Notes: a model not told the origin generated them from the letters alone. A stretch of DNA of 64,000 bases from Syntrophaceae bacterium (GCA_013177795.1 JABLXY010000001.1:310001-374000), one strand, 5' to 3'; counted from the first letter of the stretch, positions 27,211 to 38,058 are shown. Numbers and translations are program-made.

Positions 27211-27224
27211 GAATATTGTAAGGC
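27211..27224 (+). promoter_or_regulatory. Candidate activator site upstream of sigma-54 promoter 1
   Basis: The 14-mer GAATATTGTAAGGC differs at only two positions from GAATAGTGTAAAGC, which lies upstream of the second promoter. Here it begins 146 bases before the -24 GG. The distance differs from that of the second copy by 62 bases, close to six helical turns. A dyad nearby (27132-27150) is an alternative site. Confidence 0.4.
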
Positions 27225-27355
27225 ATATCTTGAATTTGTCCTGTCTTTCCCGAATGGGTGAGCCCCTTATCAAAAAAGTGCAAAACCCAGTTTTTTCGCC
27301 TGACGTCATATTTTCAAGTTATTGTTTATATTGAACAATCTTGTTACCCCCTTTC

Positions 27356-27370
27356 TGGCACGCTCCTTGT
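27356..27370 (+). promoter_or_regulatory. Sigma-54 promoter 1
   Basis: TGGCACG-CTCC-TTGT has the -24 GG (27357-27358) and -12 TTG (27367-27369) elements. The C after TTG is replaced by T. The 15-mer CTGGCACGCTCCTTG is repeated exactly at 28038-28052, and the distance from the -12 G to the downstream ATG is 44 bases in both cases. Confidence 0.8.
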
Positions 27371-27412
27371 AGACTCCCGACGCAAGAATCGATGAAAGGA
27401 GGTGACAACTCA

Positions 27413-27718
27413 ATGAAGAAGGTTCTCGCAATCCTGTTTGCCATGATGTTCGTGGTGGCGACGACGGGTCTGTGCTTCGCCCAGGCTGCCCCGGCAAAGG
27501 CCCCCGAGAAGAAGGAGGCTGCTCCGGCCCCGGAGAAGAAGGCTGACGACAAGGCCAAGAAGGCCGAGCCGAAGAAGGACGCCAAGAAGGCCGAGCCGAA
27601 GAAGGCAGAGAAGAAGCCCGCGAAGAAGGCCGAGAAGAAGGCTGAGCCCAAGAAGGCCGAGGCCAAGAAGGAAGAGCCCAAGAAGGCCGAGGAGAAGAAG
27701 GCTCCCGAGAAGAAGTAA
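27413..27718 (+). CDS. Small secreted lysine/alanine-rich protein 1
   Basis: This 101-aa precursor has a clear signal peptide (MKKVLAILFAMMFVVATTGLCFA, cleavage before QAAPAK). The mature part is low-complexity, made of KKAEPKK, KKAEKK and EEPKKAEEKK-type units: Lys, Ala, Glu and Pro with no aromatic residue. It is surely disordered and strongly charged in the periplasm or outside. The ATG at 27413 has a perfect AAAGGAGGTGA; an earlier in-frame start would lie upstream of the promoter. The first codons are identical in DNA to the twin gene at 28096. A terminator follows. Function is unknown. Confidence 0.85.
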   Translation: MKKVLAILFAMMFVVATTGLCFAQAAPAKAPEKKEAAPAPEKKADDKAKKAEPKKDAKKAEPKKAEKKPAKKAEKKAEPKKAEAKKEEPKKAEEKKAPEKK

Positions 27719-27750
27719 GCTGCCGACGACATCATTTGAGTCTGGCACAA

Positions 27751-27787
27751 AGAGGGGTACTGGTAAGCCGGTGCCCCTCTTTTTTTT
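27751..27787 (+). terminator. Terminator after twin gene 1
   Basis: Stem AGAGGGGTAC/GTGCCCCTCT (27751-27760 with 27771-27780, one G-T pair) is followed by nine T. This isolates twin gene 1 from twin gene 2. Confidence 0.9.
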
Positions 27788-27955
27788 AATGTTTTCTTTC
27801 AGGAGACGCCGATTCGCATACACATTTCGGCCCATGGGCGGGATCCAGCGGGAAACGGCAGGATATCCAAACGGGAAAAGGTAACGTCGTTCCCATTCTC
27901 AAAGCCATTCTTTCCGATTAACGTGATCACGTTCCAAAAATCGGATGTTTCTTTC

Positions 27956-27969
27956 GAATAGTGTAAAGC
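27956..27969 (+). promoter_or_regulatory. Candidate activator site upstream of sigma-54 promoter 2
   Basis: GAATAGTGTAAAGC matches GAATATTGTAAGGC at 27211-27224 in 12 of 14 positions. It starts 84 bases before the -24 GG of promoter 2, a usual distance for an NtrC-type enhancer site. Confidence 0.4.
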
Positions 27970-28038
27970 TGGCCCGCGCCATCAGCATCGTAAGTTAATA
28001 ACTGCTTGATTATATTCATTATTTATTCTTGACCGATC

Positions 28039-28053
28039 TGGCACGCTCCTTGA
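28039..28053 (+). promoter_or_regulatory. Sigma-54 promoter 2
   Basis: TGGCACG-CTCC-TTGA is identical to promoter 1 over the -24/-12 core. The -12 G (28052) is 44 bases from the ATG at 28096, exactly as in promoter 1, and the same AAAGGAGGTGA ribosome-binding site follows. Confidence 0.8.
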
Positions 28054-28095
28054 TTCACCGTCGTTCAAGACCAATAGAAAGGAGGTGACAACGCA

Positions 28096-28386
28096 ATGAA
28101 GAAGGTTCTCGCAATCCTGTTTGCCATGATGTTCGTGGTGGCGACGACGGGTCTGTGCTTCGCCCAGGCTGCCCCGGCCGCAAAACCGGCCCAGGAGAAG
28201 GCGGCAGCGCCCGCGGACAAGGCTGCCGATAAGAAGGCCGAGCCGAAGAAGGACGCCAAGAAGGCTGAACCCAAGAAGGCTGAGAAGAAGCCCGTGAAGA
28301 AGGACGCCAAGAAGGCGGAGAAGAAGGAGGCCAAGAAGGAAGAGCCCAAGAAGGCCGAAGAGAAGAAGGCCCCCGAGAAGAAGTAA
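28096..28386 (+). CDS. Small secreted lysine/alanine-rich protein 2 (twin)
   Basis: This 96-aa precursor has the same signal peptide as the 27413 gene, identical at the protein level and almost base for base from the ribosome-binding site through codon 27. The mature part is again KKAEPKK/KKAEKK/EEPKKAEEKKAPEKK low complexity, with a few differing blocks (AQEKAAAPADKAADKKAEPKK). It is predicted disordered and periplasmic or secreted. Retained 5' identity with a diverged tail points to a recent tandem duplication or gene conversion. It is expressed from its own sigma-54 promoter and ended by its own hairpin. Confidence 0.85.
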   Translation: MKKVLAILFAMMFVVATTGLCFAQAAPAAKPAQEKAAAPADKAADKKAEPKKDAKKAEPKKAEKKPVKKDAKKAEKKEAKKEEPKKAEEKKAPEKK

Positions 28387-28417
28387 GTGATCCGATCCGT
28401 ATAATCAGGACAGGCTT

Positions 28418-28460
28418 ACCCGGGGGCATCGAGGAATCGGTGCCCCCGGGTTGGCTTTAA
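28418..28460 (+). terminator. Terminator after twin gene 2
   Basis: A perfect 11-bp GC stem ACCCGGGGGCA/TGCCCCCGGGT (28418-28428 with 28441-28451) has a 12-base loop. It is followed by a weak TTGGCTTT tail. Confidence 0.7.
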
Positions 28461-28529
28461 CGCGTTTGCAGTCATGCACGCTCTGTCCCCTCCCCATTTT
28501 TCCGCAAACAACGCCGTGAAGGATAAGCT

Positions 28530-28952
28530 GTGAATATCCGTTTGTTTTTTCTCGCAATCCTTCTCTCGGCCGGCCTTCTTTACGTGGCCTGCGGTCAACC
28601 TTCAGACCCATCGCCCTCCAAGCCGGCTGCGTTGGAAAAGAAAAATACCCTCGAGAAGAAGACCATTCGCGTCAAGCATCTCTCTGGTGAGGTCCTCGCC
28701 GTGAATCCCAAGGCAAAGACGATCACCGTCCGGGTGCGGGACGAGGAGATCGAACTGCAGTTCGATGATTTGACAGTCGTGAAGGTTGATCTCGACCGCC
28801 TGGAGCCCCAGCAGATCCCTGTAGGTTCCCGGGCTGCCGTGAAATACGTCGAGAGAAAGGGACGGCCCTTGGCAAGAGGGGTCTTCATCTCGACAGAGAC
28901 GGCAGAGAAGAAAGAGTTTCAGCCCCAGTCGTCCCTCCGCGTCACCGCCTGA
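28530..28952 (+). CDS. Small putative lipoprotein or secreted beta-domain protein, 140 aa
   Basis: The N-terminus has a signal sequence (residues 1-21) ending LLYVAC-GQ, possibly a lipobox, though Tyr at -3 is unusual. A Ser/Pro/Lys-rich linker follows. Residues about 45-120 look like a small beta-barrel (HLSGEVLAVNPKAKTITVRV, then VGSRAAVKYVERKG), similar in feel to DUF5666-type domains. The start is a GTG with AAGGAT upstream. It follows the twin secreted proteins and may be part of the same response, but no sigma-54 promoter was seen before it. Confidence 0.65.
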   Translation: MNIRLFFLAILLSAGLLYVACGQPSDPSPSKPAALEKKNTLEKKTIRVKHLSGEVLAVNPKAKTITVRVRDEEIELQFDDLTVVKVDLDRLEPQQIPVGSRAAVKYVERKGRPLARGVFISTETAEKKEFQPQSSLRVTA

Positions 28953-29087
28953 GACCCGAAGCGATCCCCCTTTGATTCCTTCCGCAAGGGCAGGACAGCC
29001 CATCCGGGTCCGCCCCGCCATTTGCATCCCCTATCCGTATCCGTTATGATAATGCAACAGACAATCCAACGATAAGGAGGCGAGATC

Positions 29088-29921
29088 ATGAACTCGGCAT
29101 CACGGCGAAGGTTCGTCAGGGCTGGGACGTTTGCCCTGTCCTTCTGCATGGCGCTTCTCATCGCTTCCTGCGCCAGCGCCCCCGTCACGGAGCGCAAGGG
29201 GCTGCACCTCGTGCCCGATTCCGAACTGACGGCGATGAGCTTTCAGGAGTACAACAAGGTCTTGAAAGCATCGAAGCTCTCGACGGACACGGCGAAAGTG
29301 GCCATGGTGCGCCGTGTAGGCCAGCGGATCGCGGCAGCCGCTGAAGAGCTCCTGGAGGAGACGGGCCGAGGCAGCGACATTAGGAGTTACAAGTGGGAGT
29401 TCAACCTGATCGAGGACGACAAGACGGTCAATGCCTGGTGCATGCCCGGCGGCAAGGTGGCGGTGTACACGGGCCTTCTTCCGATCACCCAGGACGAAAA
29501 CGGGCTTGCCGTCGTCATGGGTCACGAGGTGGCCCATGCCATCGCCAAGCACGGCAACGAGCGCATGAGCCAGGCCCTGCTTGCCCAGTTCGGCGCCATC
29601 GGTCTGTCCCTGGCGCTTGCGCGGAGCCCCGGGCTCACCTCGGACATTTTCATGCAGGCCTACGGTGTGGGGGCCCAGGTGGGGTTTCTGCTCCCGTACA
29701 GCCGGATTCACGAGTCCGAGGCAGACCGTATCGGGCTCGTGCTCATGGCCAAGGCAGGGTACGATCCCCGGGTGGCGATCGGTCTGTGGCAGCGGATGAA
29801 CGCCAAGGGCGGCTCGCGGCCGCCGGAGTTTCTATCCACGCACCCGGCACCGGAGTCCCGGATCCGCAACATCGAGTCCCTTATTCCCGAGGCCATGCAG
29901 TATTACAAGGGGCAGCGCTGA
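29088..29921 (+). CDS. M48-family zinc metallopeptidase lipoprotein (LoiP/YcaL-like)
   Basis: This 277-aa protein begins with a signal peptide ending in a lipobox (LLIASC, Cys about 28), so it is probably anchored in the outer membrane. The zinc site HEVAHAIAKH lies near residue 145 and the third ligand is in HESEADRIG. That is the M48 layout of LoiP, YcaL and BepA-type envelope-quality proteases. AAGGAGGCGA precedes the ATG. A long palindromic terminator follows at 29944. Its closeness to the stress-like sigma-54 system suggests an envelope role, but a common regulator is not shown. Confidence 0.92.
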   Translation: MNSASRRRFVRAGTFALSFCMALLIASCASAPVTERKGLHLVPDSELTAMSFQEYNKVLKASKLSTDTAKVAMVRRVGQRIAAAAEELLEETGRGSDIRSYKWEFNLIEDDKTVNAWCMPGGKVAVYTGLLPITQDENGLAVVMGHEVAHAIAKHGNERMSQALLAQFGAIGLSLALARSPGLTSDIFMQAYGVGAQVGFLLPYSRIHESEADRIGLVLMAKAGYDPRVAIGLWQRMNAKGGSRPPEFLSTHPAPESRIRNIESLIPEAMQYYKGQR

Positions 29922-29943
29922 GGCCCGATTGCAGACAACAGAA

Positions 29944-29969
29944 AAGGGGCCGGGAATTCCCGGCCCCTT
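29944..29969 (+). terminator. Palindromic terminator after the M48 gene
   Basis: A perfect 26-base palindrome, AAGGGGCCGGGAA and its complement, follows the stop by 22 bases. A weak TTGGGGTTTCT tail follows. The tRNA-fMet gene on the other strand ends 8 bases later, so it could serve both. Confidence 0.6.
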
Positions 29970-29977
29970 GGGGTTTC

Positions 29978-30054
<77 letters not shown>

Positions 30055-30066
30055 TCGAGATTTGTT

Positions 30067-30095
30067 ATGCTAGTATCGCAATCCGCATAAGTCAA
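30067..30095 (-). promoter_or_regulatory. Sigma-70 promoter for tRNA-fMet
   Basis: Minus strand -35 TTGACT (30090-30095), a 17-base spacer and -10 TAGCAT (30067-30072), just upstream of the tRNA. Confidence 0.62.
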
Positions 30096-30140
30096 GTGAT
30101 TTTTCCGCAATCCTTCGTTTCGCGGGCTTTTCCGGCTTGT

Positions 30141-30692
30141 CTAGAATGCGAACACCGCCGCGGCGAGGACCGTGGTCCAGCCACCTTTTCTCGGCACGAT
30201 GTAGGACTGGGTCACGTTTCGTGTCCGGACGATCTTGCCGCTGATCTTGAAGATCTCCTTGTTCTCGTCCCAGCTCTTGTCGACGTCGAAGTCGATGCCC
30301 AGGGTGGAGGCCAGCATGGCTGCCGCGAGGTCCTCGGCGTAGTCGCCGGCCTGTTTTTCCGTCTGGCCGAAGGCGTGATGTTCACTGATGTAGCCGTACT
30401 GCGACGTGTCCGCGGGGATCGCGCAGCCGACGGATGCCGCCAGCAGGCGGTAGGGCTCGTTGCTGGAGCAGCGGCTCATGACGCAGTAGGTGATCTCGCC
30501 CGGGGTCTTTTCCTTCAGGCCCTTGGCCTTGGAGATCATCTTGCAGCCGGGAGGGAATATGCTCGATACGTAAACCAGGTTGAATTTCTCGATGCCCGCA
30601 TTCCGCAGGGCCAGCTCGAACGAGTGCAGCTCTTCCTTGTGCGTACCCACGCCCTTGGTGAAAAAGATCTTTTTCGGTACCCAGATATTCAC
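30141..30692 (-). CDS. pdaD: Pyruvoyl-dependent arginine decarboxylase
   Basis: This 183-aa enzyme makes agmatine from arginine. The self-cleavage site is Ser43-Ser44 in [10 protein letters not shown], which generates the pyruvoyl group on the alpha chain. The rest matches the compact archaeal-type family ([20 protein letters not shown], then [13 protein letters not shown]). It lies 12 bases after the agmatinase gene on the same strand, giving a two-step arginine to putrescine route. This enzyme type is less common in bacteria than the PLP-dependent SpeA. Confidence 0.93.
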   Translation of the reverse strand: MNIWVPKKIFFTKGVGTHKEELHSFELALRNAGIEKFNLVYVSSIFPPGCKMISKAKGLKEKTPGEITYCVMSRCSSNEPYRLLAASVGCAIPADTSQYGYISEHHAFGQTEKQAGDYAEDLAAAMLASTLGIDFDVDKSWDENKEIFKISGKIVRTRNVTQSYIVPRKGGWTTVLAAAVFAF

Positions 30693-30704
30693 GGCCGTTC
30701 TCCT

Positions 30705-31562
30705 TTATCTGGATTTTTGCGTCACGTATCCCATTATCCGGTATGCCAGCCTCGCCGCCAGGAAGTCGGGGGCCACCATGCCGGGGATGGGCGCAAGTTC
30801 GACGAGGTCGAACCCGACGACGTTCTTTTTGCGGCACACCTCCCGGAGCAGGTCGAGCACGTCGTGCCAGAACATCCCGCCCGGCTCGGGCGTTCCCGTC
30901 GCGGGCATGACGGAGGGGTCGAAGACATCGAGATCGACGGTGATATAGACGTCTTTCGACAGGCGGCGCAGCACTTTGCCGACCCATGCCGGGTCCCGGC
31001 GGATGGCCGCTGCGGGGAAAACGGGGACCGCCGCTTTTTTCAGATAGGAGGCCTCTTCGGCGCTCATGCTGCGGATGCCGGCCTGGACCACGGGGCAGAG
31101 CTCCCTCATCCGCCTGCCGATGCAGGCGTGACTGTATGGGGTGCCCTGGTAGGACATCCGCATGTCCGCGTGGGCGTCCAAGTGCAGCACCGAGAGTTTC
31201 GGGAACCGTTTCCGCGCCGCCCGGACCGCGCCCAGCGTGATGCTGTGCTCGCCGCCCAGCATGACGGGGATCTTCCCGGACCCGAAGACCCAGTCGACGG
31301 CCTCGACGATCCGCCCGAGCATCCCCTCCGGCCCCGAGGCGACGGCCTCGAGAGGCTCCATCGTGTGAATGCCCGCACGGTAGGTCTCCGCCTCGATCTC
31401 CTCGTCGTAGAGCTCCATGTTGCAGGAGGCTTCGAGGATGGCGGCCGGCCCTTTGCGCGTCCCCCCCTGGTAGGTCGTCGTGAGGTCGTAGGGGACGGGG
31501 ATCACCGCAAACGCCGCGTTCTCGAGGACTTCGTATTGTTCTTCGATTCCGCCGAAATTCAT
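30705..31562 (-). CDS. speB: Agmatinase (ureohydrolase family)
   Basis: This 285-aa binuclear manganese enzyme hydrolyses agmatine to putrescine and urea. Metal-binding motifs are GGEHSITLG, DAHADMR and DLDVFDPSVMPATGTPEPGG, all in order. Length suits agmatinases. The immediate neighbour is pyruvoyl arginine decarboxylase, which argues for agmatine rather than arginine as substrate. No arginase-type N-terminal difference was evident. Confidence 0.93.
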   Translation of the reverse strand: MNFGGIEEQYEVLENAAFAVIPVPYDLTTTYQGGTRKGPAAILEASCNMELYDEEIEAETYRAGIHTMEPLEAVASGPEGMLGRIVEAVDWVFGSGKIPVMLGGEHSITLGAVRAARKRFPKLSVLHLDAHADMRMSYQGTPYSHACIGRRMRELCPVVQAGIRSMSAEEASYLKKAAVPVFPAAAIRRDPAWVGKVLRRLSKDVYITVDLDVFDPSVMPATGTPEPGGMFWHDVLDLLREVCRKKNVVGFDLVELAPIPGMVAPDFLAARLAYRIMGYVTQKSR

Positions 31563-31659
31563 GCGTTCGTCATCCGGTAAATTAAGACACGTTTGCTAAC
31601 ACATTCCGCACGGGCTGTCCAGATTTTTCATCCGATCGGGACGGCCGGCCGTCAGCGGC

Positions 31660-32400
31660 TCAGCAGGGGCAGCCGGGCCCTCCTTTCCAGAAGCGGAGTT
31701 CGAACCGCCCGTTCTCCAGGACCAGGTAGGACCGGTGGGCGAGCCAGTCGCCCAGCAGGGCGAAATGCGTCTGCCTGCCTCCGATCGTGCACGCGCGCAG
31801 CAGGGGCAGATGGCAGTGCCCGAGGATGACCGCATCGAATCCCTCGGCGAACTTTGCGAGGGCGAAGTCCTCCATTTTTGCGGCCAGGCACTCCTGCGGT
31901 TTTGCGAGGTACTCCTTGCTGGCGTCGGAGCTGCGGCGCGCCAGCGACCAGAGCACCGGCAGGGGCATCCGCTTTTGCAGCCGGTAGAAAAACGGGCTGC
32001 GCAGGAGCCTCCGCAGGGCCCGGTATCCCCTGTCGGAACGATCCACCAGGTCGCCGTGGGCGATGTAGAGAGTCTTGCCCCCCAGCACGAAACGGGCATC
32101 GCACGGGTACACCTCGATCCCGTGGTGCCGGGTGAAATAATCGGCCAGGAAAAAATCGTGGTTTCCCTCGAAGAGGTGGACCCGGACGCCTCCGCGCCGC
32201 ATCGCGGACAGACGGTCGATGATGGGCTGAAACCCGGGGTACGCGACACCCTCCCGGGAGAACCAGAAATCGAACAGGTCGCCCGCGACGAAGAGGTGAT
32301 CCAGCGAGCCCGCAACCTCCGCGAGGAACTCCAGGAGGCACGCGGCCGCCGTGTCGGCCGAATCGCGGGCATGGACGTCGGAAAAAAAGACGGCCCTCAT
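31660..32400 (-). CDS. lpxH: UDP-2,3-diacylglucosamine diphosphatase
   Basis: This 246-aa calcineurin-like phosphoesterase is involved in lipid A synthesis and converts UDP-diacylglucosamine to lipid X. Metal ligands are in [37 protein letters not shown] and GHCHLPLL. It ends with a Cys-containing tail (PGCPC). It overlaps the PHP gene by four bases. LptF and LptG, which export the finished LPS, are divergently encoded next door. Confidence 0.9.
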   Translation of the reverse strand: MRAVFFSDVHARDSADTAAACLLEFLAEVAGSLDHLFVAGDLFDFWFSREGVAYPGFQPIIDRLSAMRRGGVRVHLFEGNHDFFLADYFTRHHGIEVYPCDARFVLGGKTLYIAHGDLVDRSDRGYRALRRLLRSPFFYRLQKRMPLPVLWSLARRSSDASKEYLAKPQECLAAKMEDFALAKFAEGFDAVILGHCHLPLLRACTIGGRQTHFALLGDWLAHRSYLVLENGRFELRFWKGGPGCPC

Positions 32401-33083
32401 CCCCTCTTCCGCGATCTGCCGGTTGCGGCGCCCATCGACGTCTTCTTTCGGACGATCTCCTCGGCGTTGCGGAAGACCCTGGCCGTCTCCGCCTCCGTGA
32501 GCCCTGCGCCGCGAGCGACACGGCGGGCGAAGTCCCGGCTGATGAGATCGCCGGGTGCGTGCGCATCCGTGTTGACCAGCAGGGGCGCGCCATGCCTGCG
32601 GGCCAGCGCCGCCACGTGGCCATTGGCCAGGCAGTGGCCCTTCCGGGCCGAGATCTCAAGGTGGATGCCCGCCTTGGCCGCCAGCTTCACCGTGTCCTCG
32701 TCGATCAGGCCCGGGTGGGCGAGGATATCGATGTCGGCCTGGACGGCGGCGAGGTTCGTGCCCTCGATGACGGGCTCCACAAGGGTCTCCCCATGGACCA
32801 CGATGATCCGGGCCCCGGCCTTGCGTGCCTCCTTCGCCAGGGGGGGGATCCAGCGGGGCGGCACGTGGGTGATCTCGATCCCCGGCAGGACGAAGATCCC
32901 GTAGGCCTCGGAAATCTTGCCGCAGACCTGGGAAACCCGCTCGAGGATGAAATCGAAGTTGGAGTGGTCCGCGTGGTCCGTGACGGCCAGGGCGCGGTAT
33001 CCGGCAACGGCGGCCCTCCGGGCCAATTCCGACGGGATCAGCTCCCCGTCGCTGAAGAGAGAATGCGTGTGCAGATCGATCAT
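32397..33083 (-). CDS. PHP-domain metallohydrolase (histidinol-phosphatase-like)
   Basis: This 228-aa protein begins [14 protein letters not shown], the first metal motif of the PHP family. [28 protein letters not shown] and [10 protein letters not shown] follow. Relatives include histidinol-phosphatase, polymerase-associated exonucleases and small-molecule phosphatases; substrate is open. It overlaps lpxH by four bases and is divergent from lptF, with 131 bases between them. Confidence 0.88.
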   Translation of the reverse strand: MIDLHTHSLFSDGELIPSELARRAAVAGYRALAVTDHADHSNFDFILERVSQVCGKISEAYGIFVLPGIEITHVPPRWIPPLAKEARKAGARIIVVHGETLVEPVIEGTNLAAVQADIDILAHPGLIDEDTVKLAAKAGIHLEISARKGHCLANGHVAALARRHGAPLLVNTDAHAPGDLISRDFARRVARGAGLTEAETARVFRNAEEIVRKKTSMGAATGRSRKRG

Positions 33084-33143
33084 GGCACGACTCCTGCGGG
33101 CCCGCGACAGGGGCCCGTTTCCCCCACGGGCGGAAAGTATTCG

Positions 33144-33172
33144 TTGATTTACAGGATTTGATTGGATTAATA
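33144..33172 (+). promoter_or_regulatory. Sigma-70 promoter for lptF-lptG
   Basis: -35 TTGATT (33144-33149), a 17-base spacer and -10 TTAATA (33167-33172). It lies upstream of the ATG at 33215 and covers an earlier in-frame TTG at 33158, which argues against that earlier start. Confidence 0.55.
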
Positions 33173-33214
33173 AAGAAAAAACTGATACTTGAAGCGCCAG
33201 GGCGGCACAAGGGC

Positions 33215-34366
33215 ATGTTCAGCATCCTGAACCGGTACATCTTCCGTGAGGTCCTCTATCCCTTCCTCATGACCCTCTTCGTCTTCACCTTCGTTCTGAT
33301 CATGGGGCGCATCCTGAGCCTCGTCGATCTCATGATCAACAAGGGGGTCAACTTCTCGGACATCCTCAAGCTGATTCTCTACCTTATGCCCGCGCTCATG
33401 CTGTTCACGATCCCCCTGGCTCTCATCATCGCGATCCTCATCGGGATCGGGCGCCTGTCCCGGGACAACGAGTTCACCGTCCTGAAGGCCTGCGGGCTGA
33501 GCCTCCACCAGATCGCGGCGCCCGTGCTGGCCATCTCCCTGATCGCGTTCGGCCTTTCGGCCCTGACCAGTTTTTTCCTCATCCCTCTGGGCAATCTCGA
33601 GGCGAAGAACCTCCTGTTTTCGATCGTCAAGCAAAAGGCGAGCGTGGGCATCAAGGAGAAGGTCTTCAACGACGATTTCCGGGGGATCGTCATCTTTGCG
33701 GACCGGATCCCCGCCCACGGTGATGTCATGGAGGGGGTCCTGCTCTACGACGACAGGACCGCCGAGGAGCCGAGCACGATCATCGCCGCGCGGGGCAGGC
33801 TGGTCTCGAACCCGCAGTCCCTGACGGTGACGCTTCGGCTGGAGGATGGCAGCATCCACACCGTCGATCCCCAGTTCAGGAACTACAAGAAAGTCGATTT
33901 CAGCACCTACGACGTCCGCCTCGACTTCAAAGGCTCGGCCGCCGACGAGCGCCGCGTCAAGTTCAGCAGGCTCGACGAGATGACCCTCTGGGACCTTCGC
34001 CGGGGGATCGACGCCCCGGAACCCCAGGGGCCGACGAGGCGCGAAATGCTCATCGAGTTCAACCAGCGGCTGGCGACCCCCTTCAGCTGCCTGATCTTCG
34101 CCCTGCTGGGCATCCCCCTGGGGATCCAGTCGAGCCGCTCGGGAAAGATGCGCGGCTTCACCATCGGGCTGTCGCTCGTCATGGTCTACTACGTGCTGCT
34201 GCTCTACGGGAAAGCCCTCGGCGAGACCGGGAAGGTGCCGGCCGTCATCGGGGTCTGGGCACCTAACGTGCTGTTCATGGCCGCGGGCCTTCACGTCTAC
34301 GTTGCCCGGGCGCGGGAACGGGAGATCGTCCCGGAATGGCTGACCCTGCGGAAACGGAAAGGATGA
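33215..34366 (+). CDS. lptF: LPS export permease LptF
   Basis: This 383-aa inner-membrane subunit of the LptB2FG transporter extracts LPS from the membrane. The N-terminus has [12 protein letters not shown] and two or three hydrophobic segments (about 15-105). A periplasmic beta-jellyroll domain (about 120-260) and three C-terminal helices follow. I chose the ATG at 33215 for its family-like N-terminus and promoter position; AAGGG is very close to it. Its paralogue lptG starts four bases after its stop. Confidence 0.9.
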   Translation: MFSILNRYIFREVLYPFLMTLFVFTFVLIMGRILSLVDLMINKGVNFSDILKLILYLMPALMLFTIPLALIIAILIGIGRLSRDNEFTVLKACGLSLHQIAAPVLAISLIAFGLSALTSFFLIPLGNLEAKNLLFSIVKQKASVGIKEKVFNDDFRGIVIFADRIPAHGDVMEGVLLYDDRTAEEPSTIIAARGRLVSNPQSLTVTLRLEDGSIHTVDPQFRNYKKVDFSTYDVRLDFKGSAADERRVKFSRLDEMTLWDLRRGIDAPEPQGPTRREMLIEFNQRLATPFSCLIFALLGIPLGIQSSRSGKMRGFTIGLSLVMVYYVLLLYGKALGETGKVPAVIGVWAPNVLFMAAGLHVYVARAREREIVPEWLTLRKRKG

Positions 34367-34370
34367 GCGG

Positions 34371-35450
34371 ATGACCGTGCTCGATCGATACATCTCGCGC
34401 GAATTCACCCTGACCTTCGTGTTCGTCCTGCTTGCCTTCCTGTGCCTCTACATCGTGGTGGACTTCTTCGAGCGGATCCGGATGTTCCTGAGCAACCAGG
34501 CGACCCTGGGCCAGATCGTGTCCTACCACCTCTACACGGTGCCCTCCATCGTGGCCATGATGATCCCGGCCTGCGTCCTCCTGGCCGCACTGATCACGTT
34601 CGGGCTGCTGTCGCGGAATCACGAGATCATCGCCATGAAGGCCAACGGGATCAGTCTCTACAGGATCGCGCTGCCCGTGACGGCCTTTGCGATCGCCGCC
34701 AGCGCGGTGAATTTTCTTCTCAACGAATTCGTCACCCCGGCGGCCAACTGGAGGGCAGAATACATCAAATACGTGGAGGTGCAGAAGAAGAGGGAGTGGG
34801 GGGCATTCAAGGAGAACCAGATCTGGTACAAGAGCCAGAACGCCATCTACAACTTCAAGCTCGTATCCCCCACGGAAAACCGCATCCAGGGCGTGACCAT
34901 CCTCTACCTCGATGCCGGCTTCGGCCTCGTCTCCCGTATCGATGCCCGCGAGGCCCGCTGGACGGGTGAGGGCTGGGAGCTCCGCGATGTCCTCCGGACC
35001 ACCTTCGCCGGCAAGGGCTTCCCGTCCATCGAGCGCCTGCCCGCGCTCCCCGTCGCGATCACCGAAAAACCCGAAGACCTTCGGGCTGTGCAGAAGAGCG
35101 CAGACCAGATGGGCTTCCGCGAGCTCAGGGACTACATCCGGAAACTGCGCCAGGAGGGCTACGATGCCACCCGCTACGAGACGGACCTGCACGGAAAGAT
35201 CGCCTTCGTCTTCGTGAGCCTGATCATGGCCCTCATCGGCGTCGCCTTCCCGATGCGATCCGAGAGAAGCGGGGGAATTGCCCAGGGGATCGGGGTCGGC
35301 GTCATCATCGGCTTCTCCTACTGGATCGTCTTCGCCTTCACGCTGTCCCTGGGCCGGTCCGGTACGCTGCCCCCGATTGCAGCCGCCTGGGCGACCAACG
35401 TCATTCTCGGCATGGTGGCCGTCGTCATGTTCCGACGGGTCGACACCTAG
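34371..35450 (+). CDS. lptG: LPS export permease LptG
   Basis: This 359-aa partner of LptF opens MTVLDRYISREF, with helices at about 13-35, 58-80 and 98-120. A periplasmic jellyroll domain follows, and C-terminal helices carry FVSLIMALIGVAFPMR. Together with LptB and LptC, which are not in the window, it drives LPS to the Lpt bridge. It is the second gene of the lptFG pair and ends at a bidirectional terminator shared with ahcY. Confidence 0.93.
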   Translation: MTVLDRYISREFTLTFVFVLLAFLCLYIVVDFFERIRMFLSNQATLGQIVSYHLYTVPSIVAMMIPACVLLAALITFGLLSRNHEIIAMKANGISLYRIALPVTAFAIAASAVNFLLNEFVTPAANWRAEYIKYVEVQKKREWGAFKENQIWYKSQNAIYNFKLVSPTENRIQGVTILYLDAGFGLVSRIDAREARWTGEGWELRDVLRTTFAGKGFPSIERLPALPVAITEKPEDLRAVQKSADQMGFRELRDYIRKLRQEGYDATRYETDLHGKIAFVFVSLIMALIGVAFPMRSERSGGIAQGIGVGVIIGFSYWIVFAFTLSLGRSGTLPPIAAAWATNVILGMVAVVMFRRVDT

Positions 35451-35480
35451 GGCCGAGGGAACACCATGTCGGCCTCCGGA

Positions 35481-35526
35481 AAAACAAAAGCGGGATCGGG
35501 GGCTTGCCCTTCGATCCCGCTGTTTT
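35481..35526. terminator. Bidirectional terminator between lptG and ahcY
   Basis: Stem AGCGGGATCG/CGATCCCGCT (35489-35498 with 35512-35521) is flanked by AAAACAAA on the left and GTTTT on the right. It can serve both converging genes. Confidence 0.82.
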
Positions 35527-35551
35527 CCCGCCCTGAGCCTTTCGCCCTGCG

Positions 35552-38058
<2,507 letters not shown>

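Larger units (their letters stand above)
27080..27412 (+). other. 333-bp regulatory gap between the activator and twin gene 1
   Basis: No gene is seen. The stretch is unusually AT-rich for this genome, with runs such as GGAATATTTTAAATATTCC (a perfect dyad near 27132-27150). It ends in a sigma-54 promoter and a strong ribosome-binding site. An activator-binding candidate sits at 27211-27224. Confidence 0.6.
27788..28095 (+). other. Regulatory gap between twin genes
   Basis: No gene is seen. It contains a dyad AACGTGATCACGTT (27920-27933), a 14-mer shared with the first gap, and sigma-54 promoter 2. The AT content rises towards the promoter. Confidence 0.55.

Noticed and set aside
27413-28386. 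Twin lysine-rich proteins as histone H1-like nucleoid proteins
   Set aside because: The KKAEPKK composition is like H1 tails, but both carry clear cleavable signal peptides, so a nucleoid role is unlikely.
33158-33214. Upstream TTG start for lptF adding 19 residues
   Set aside because: A likely -10 element (33167-33172) lies inside this stretch, and the family N-terminus begins at the ATG at 33215.
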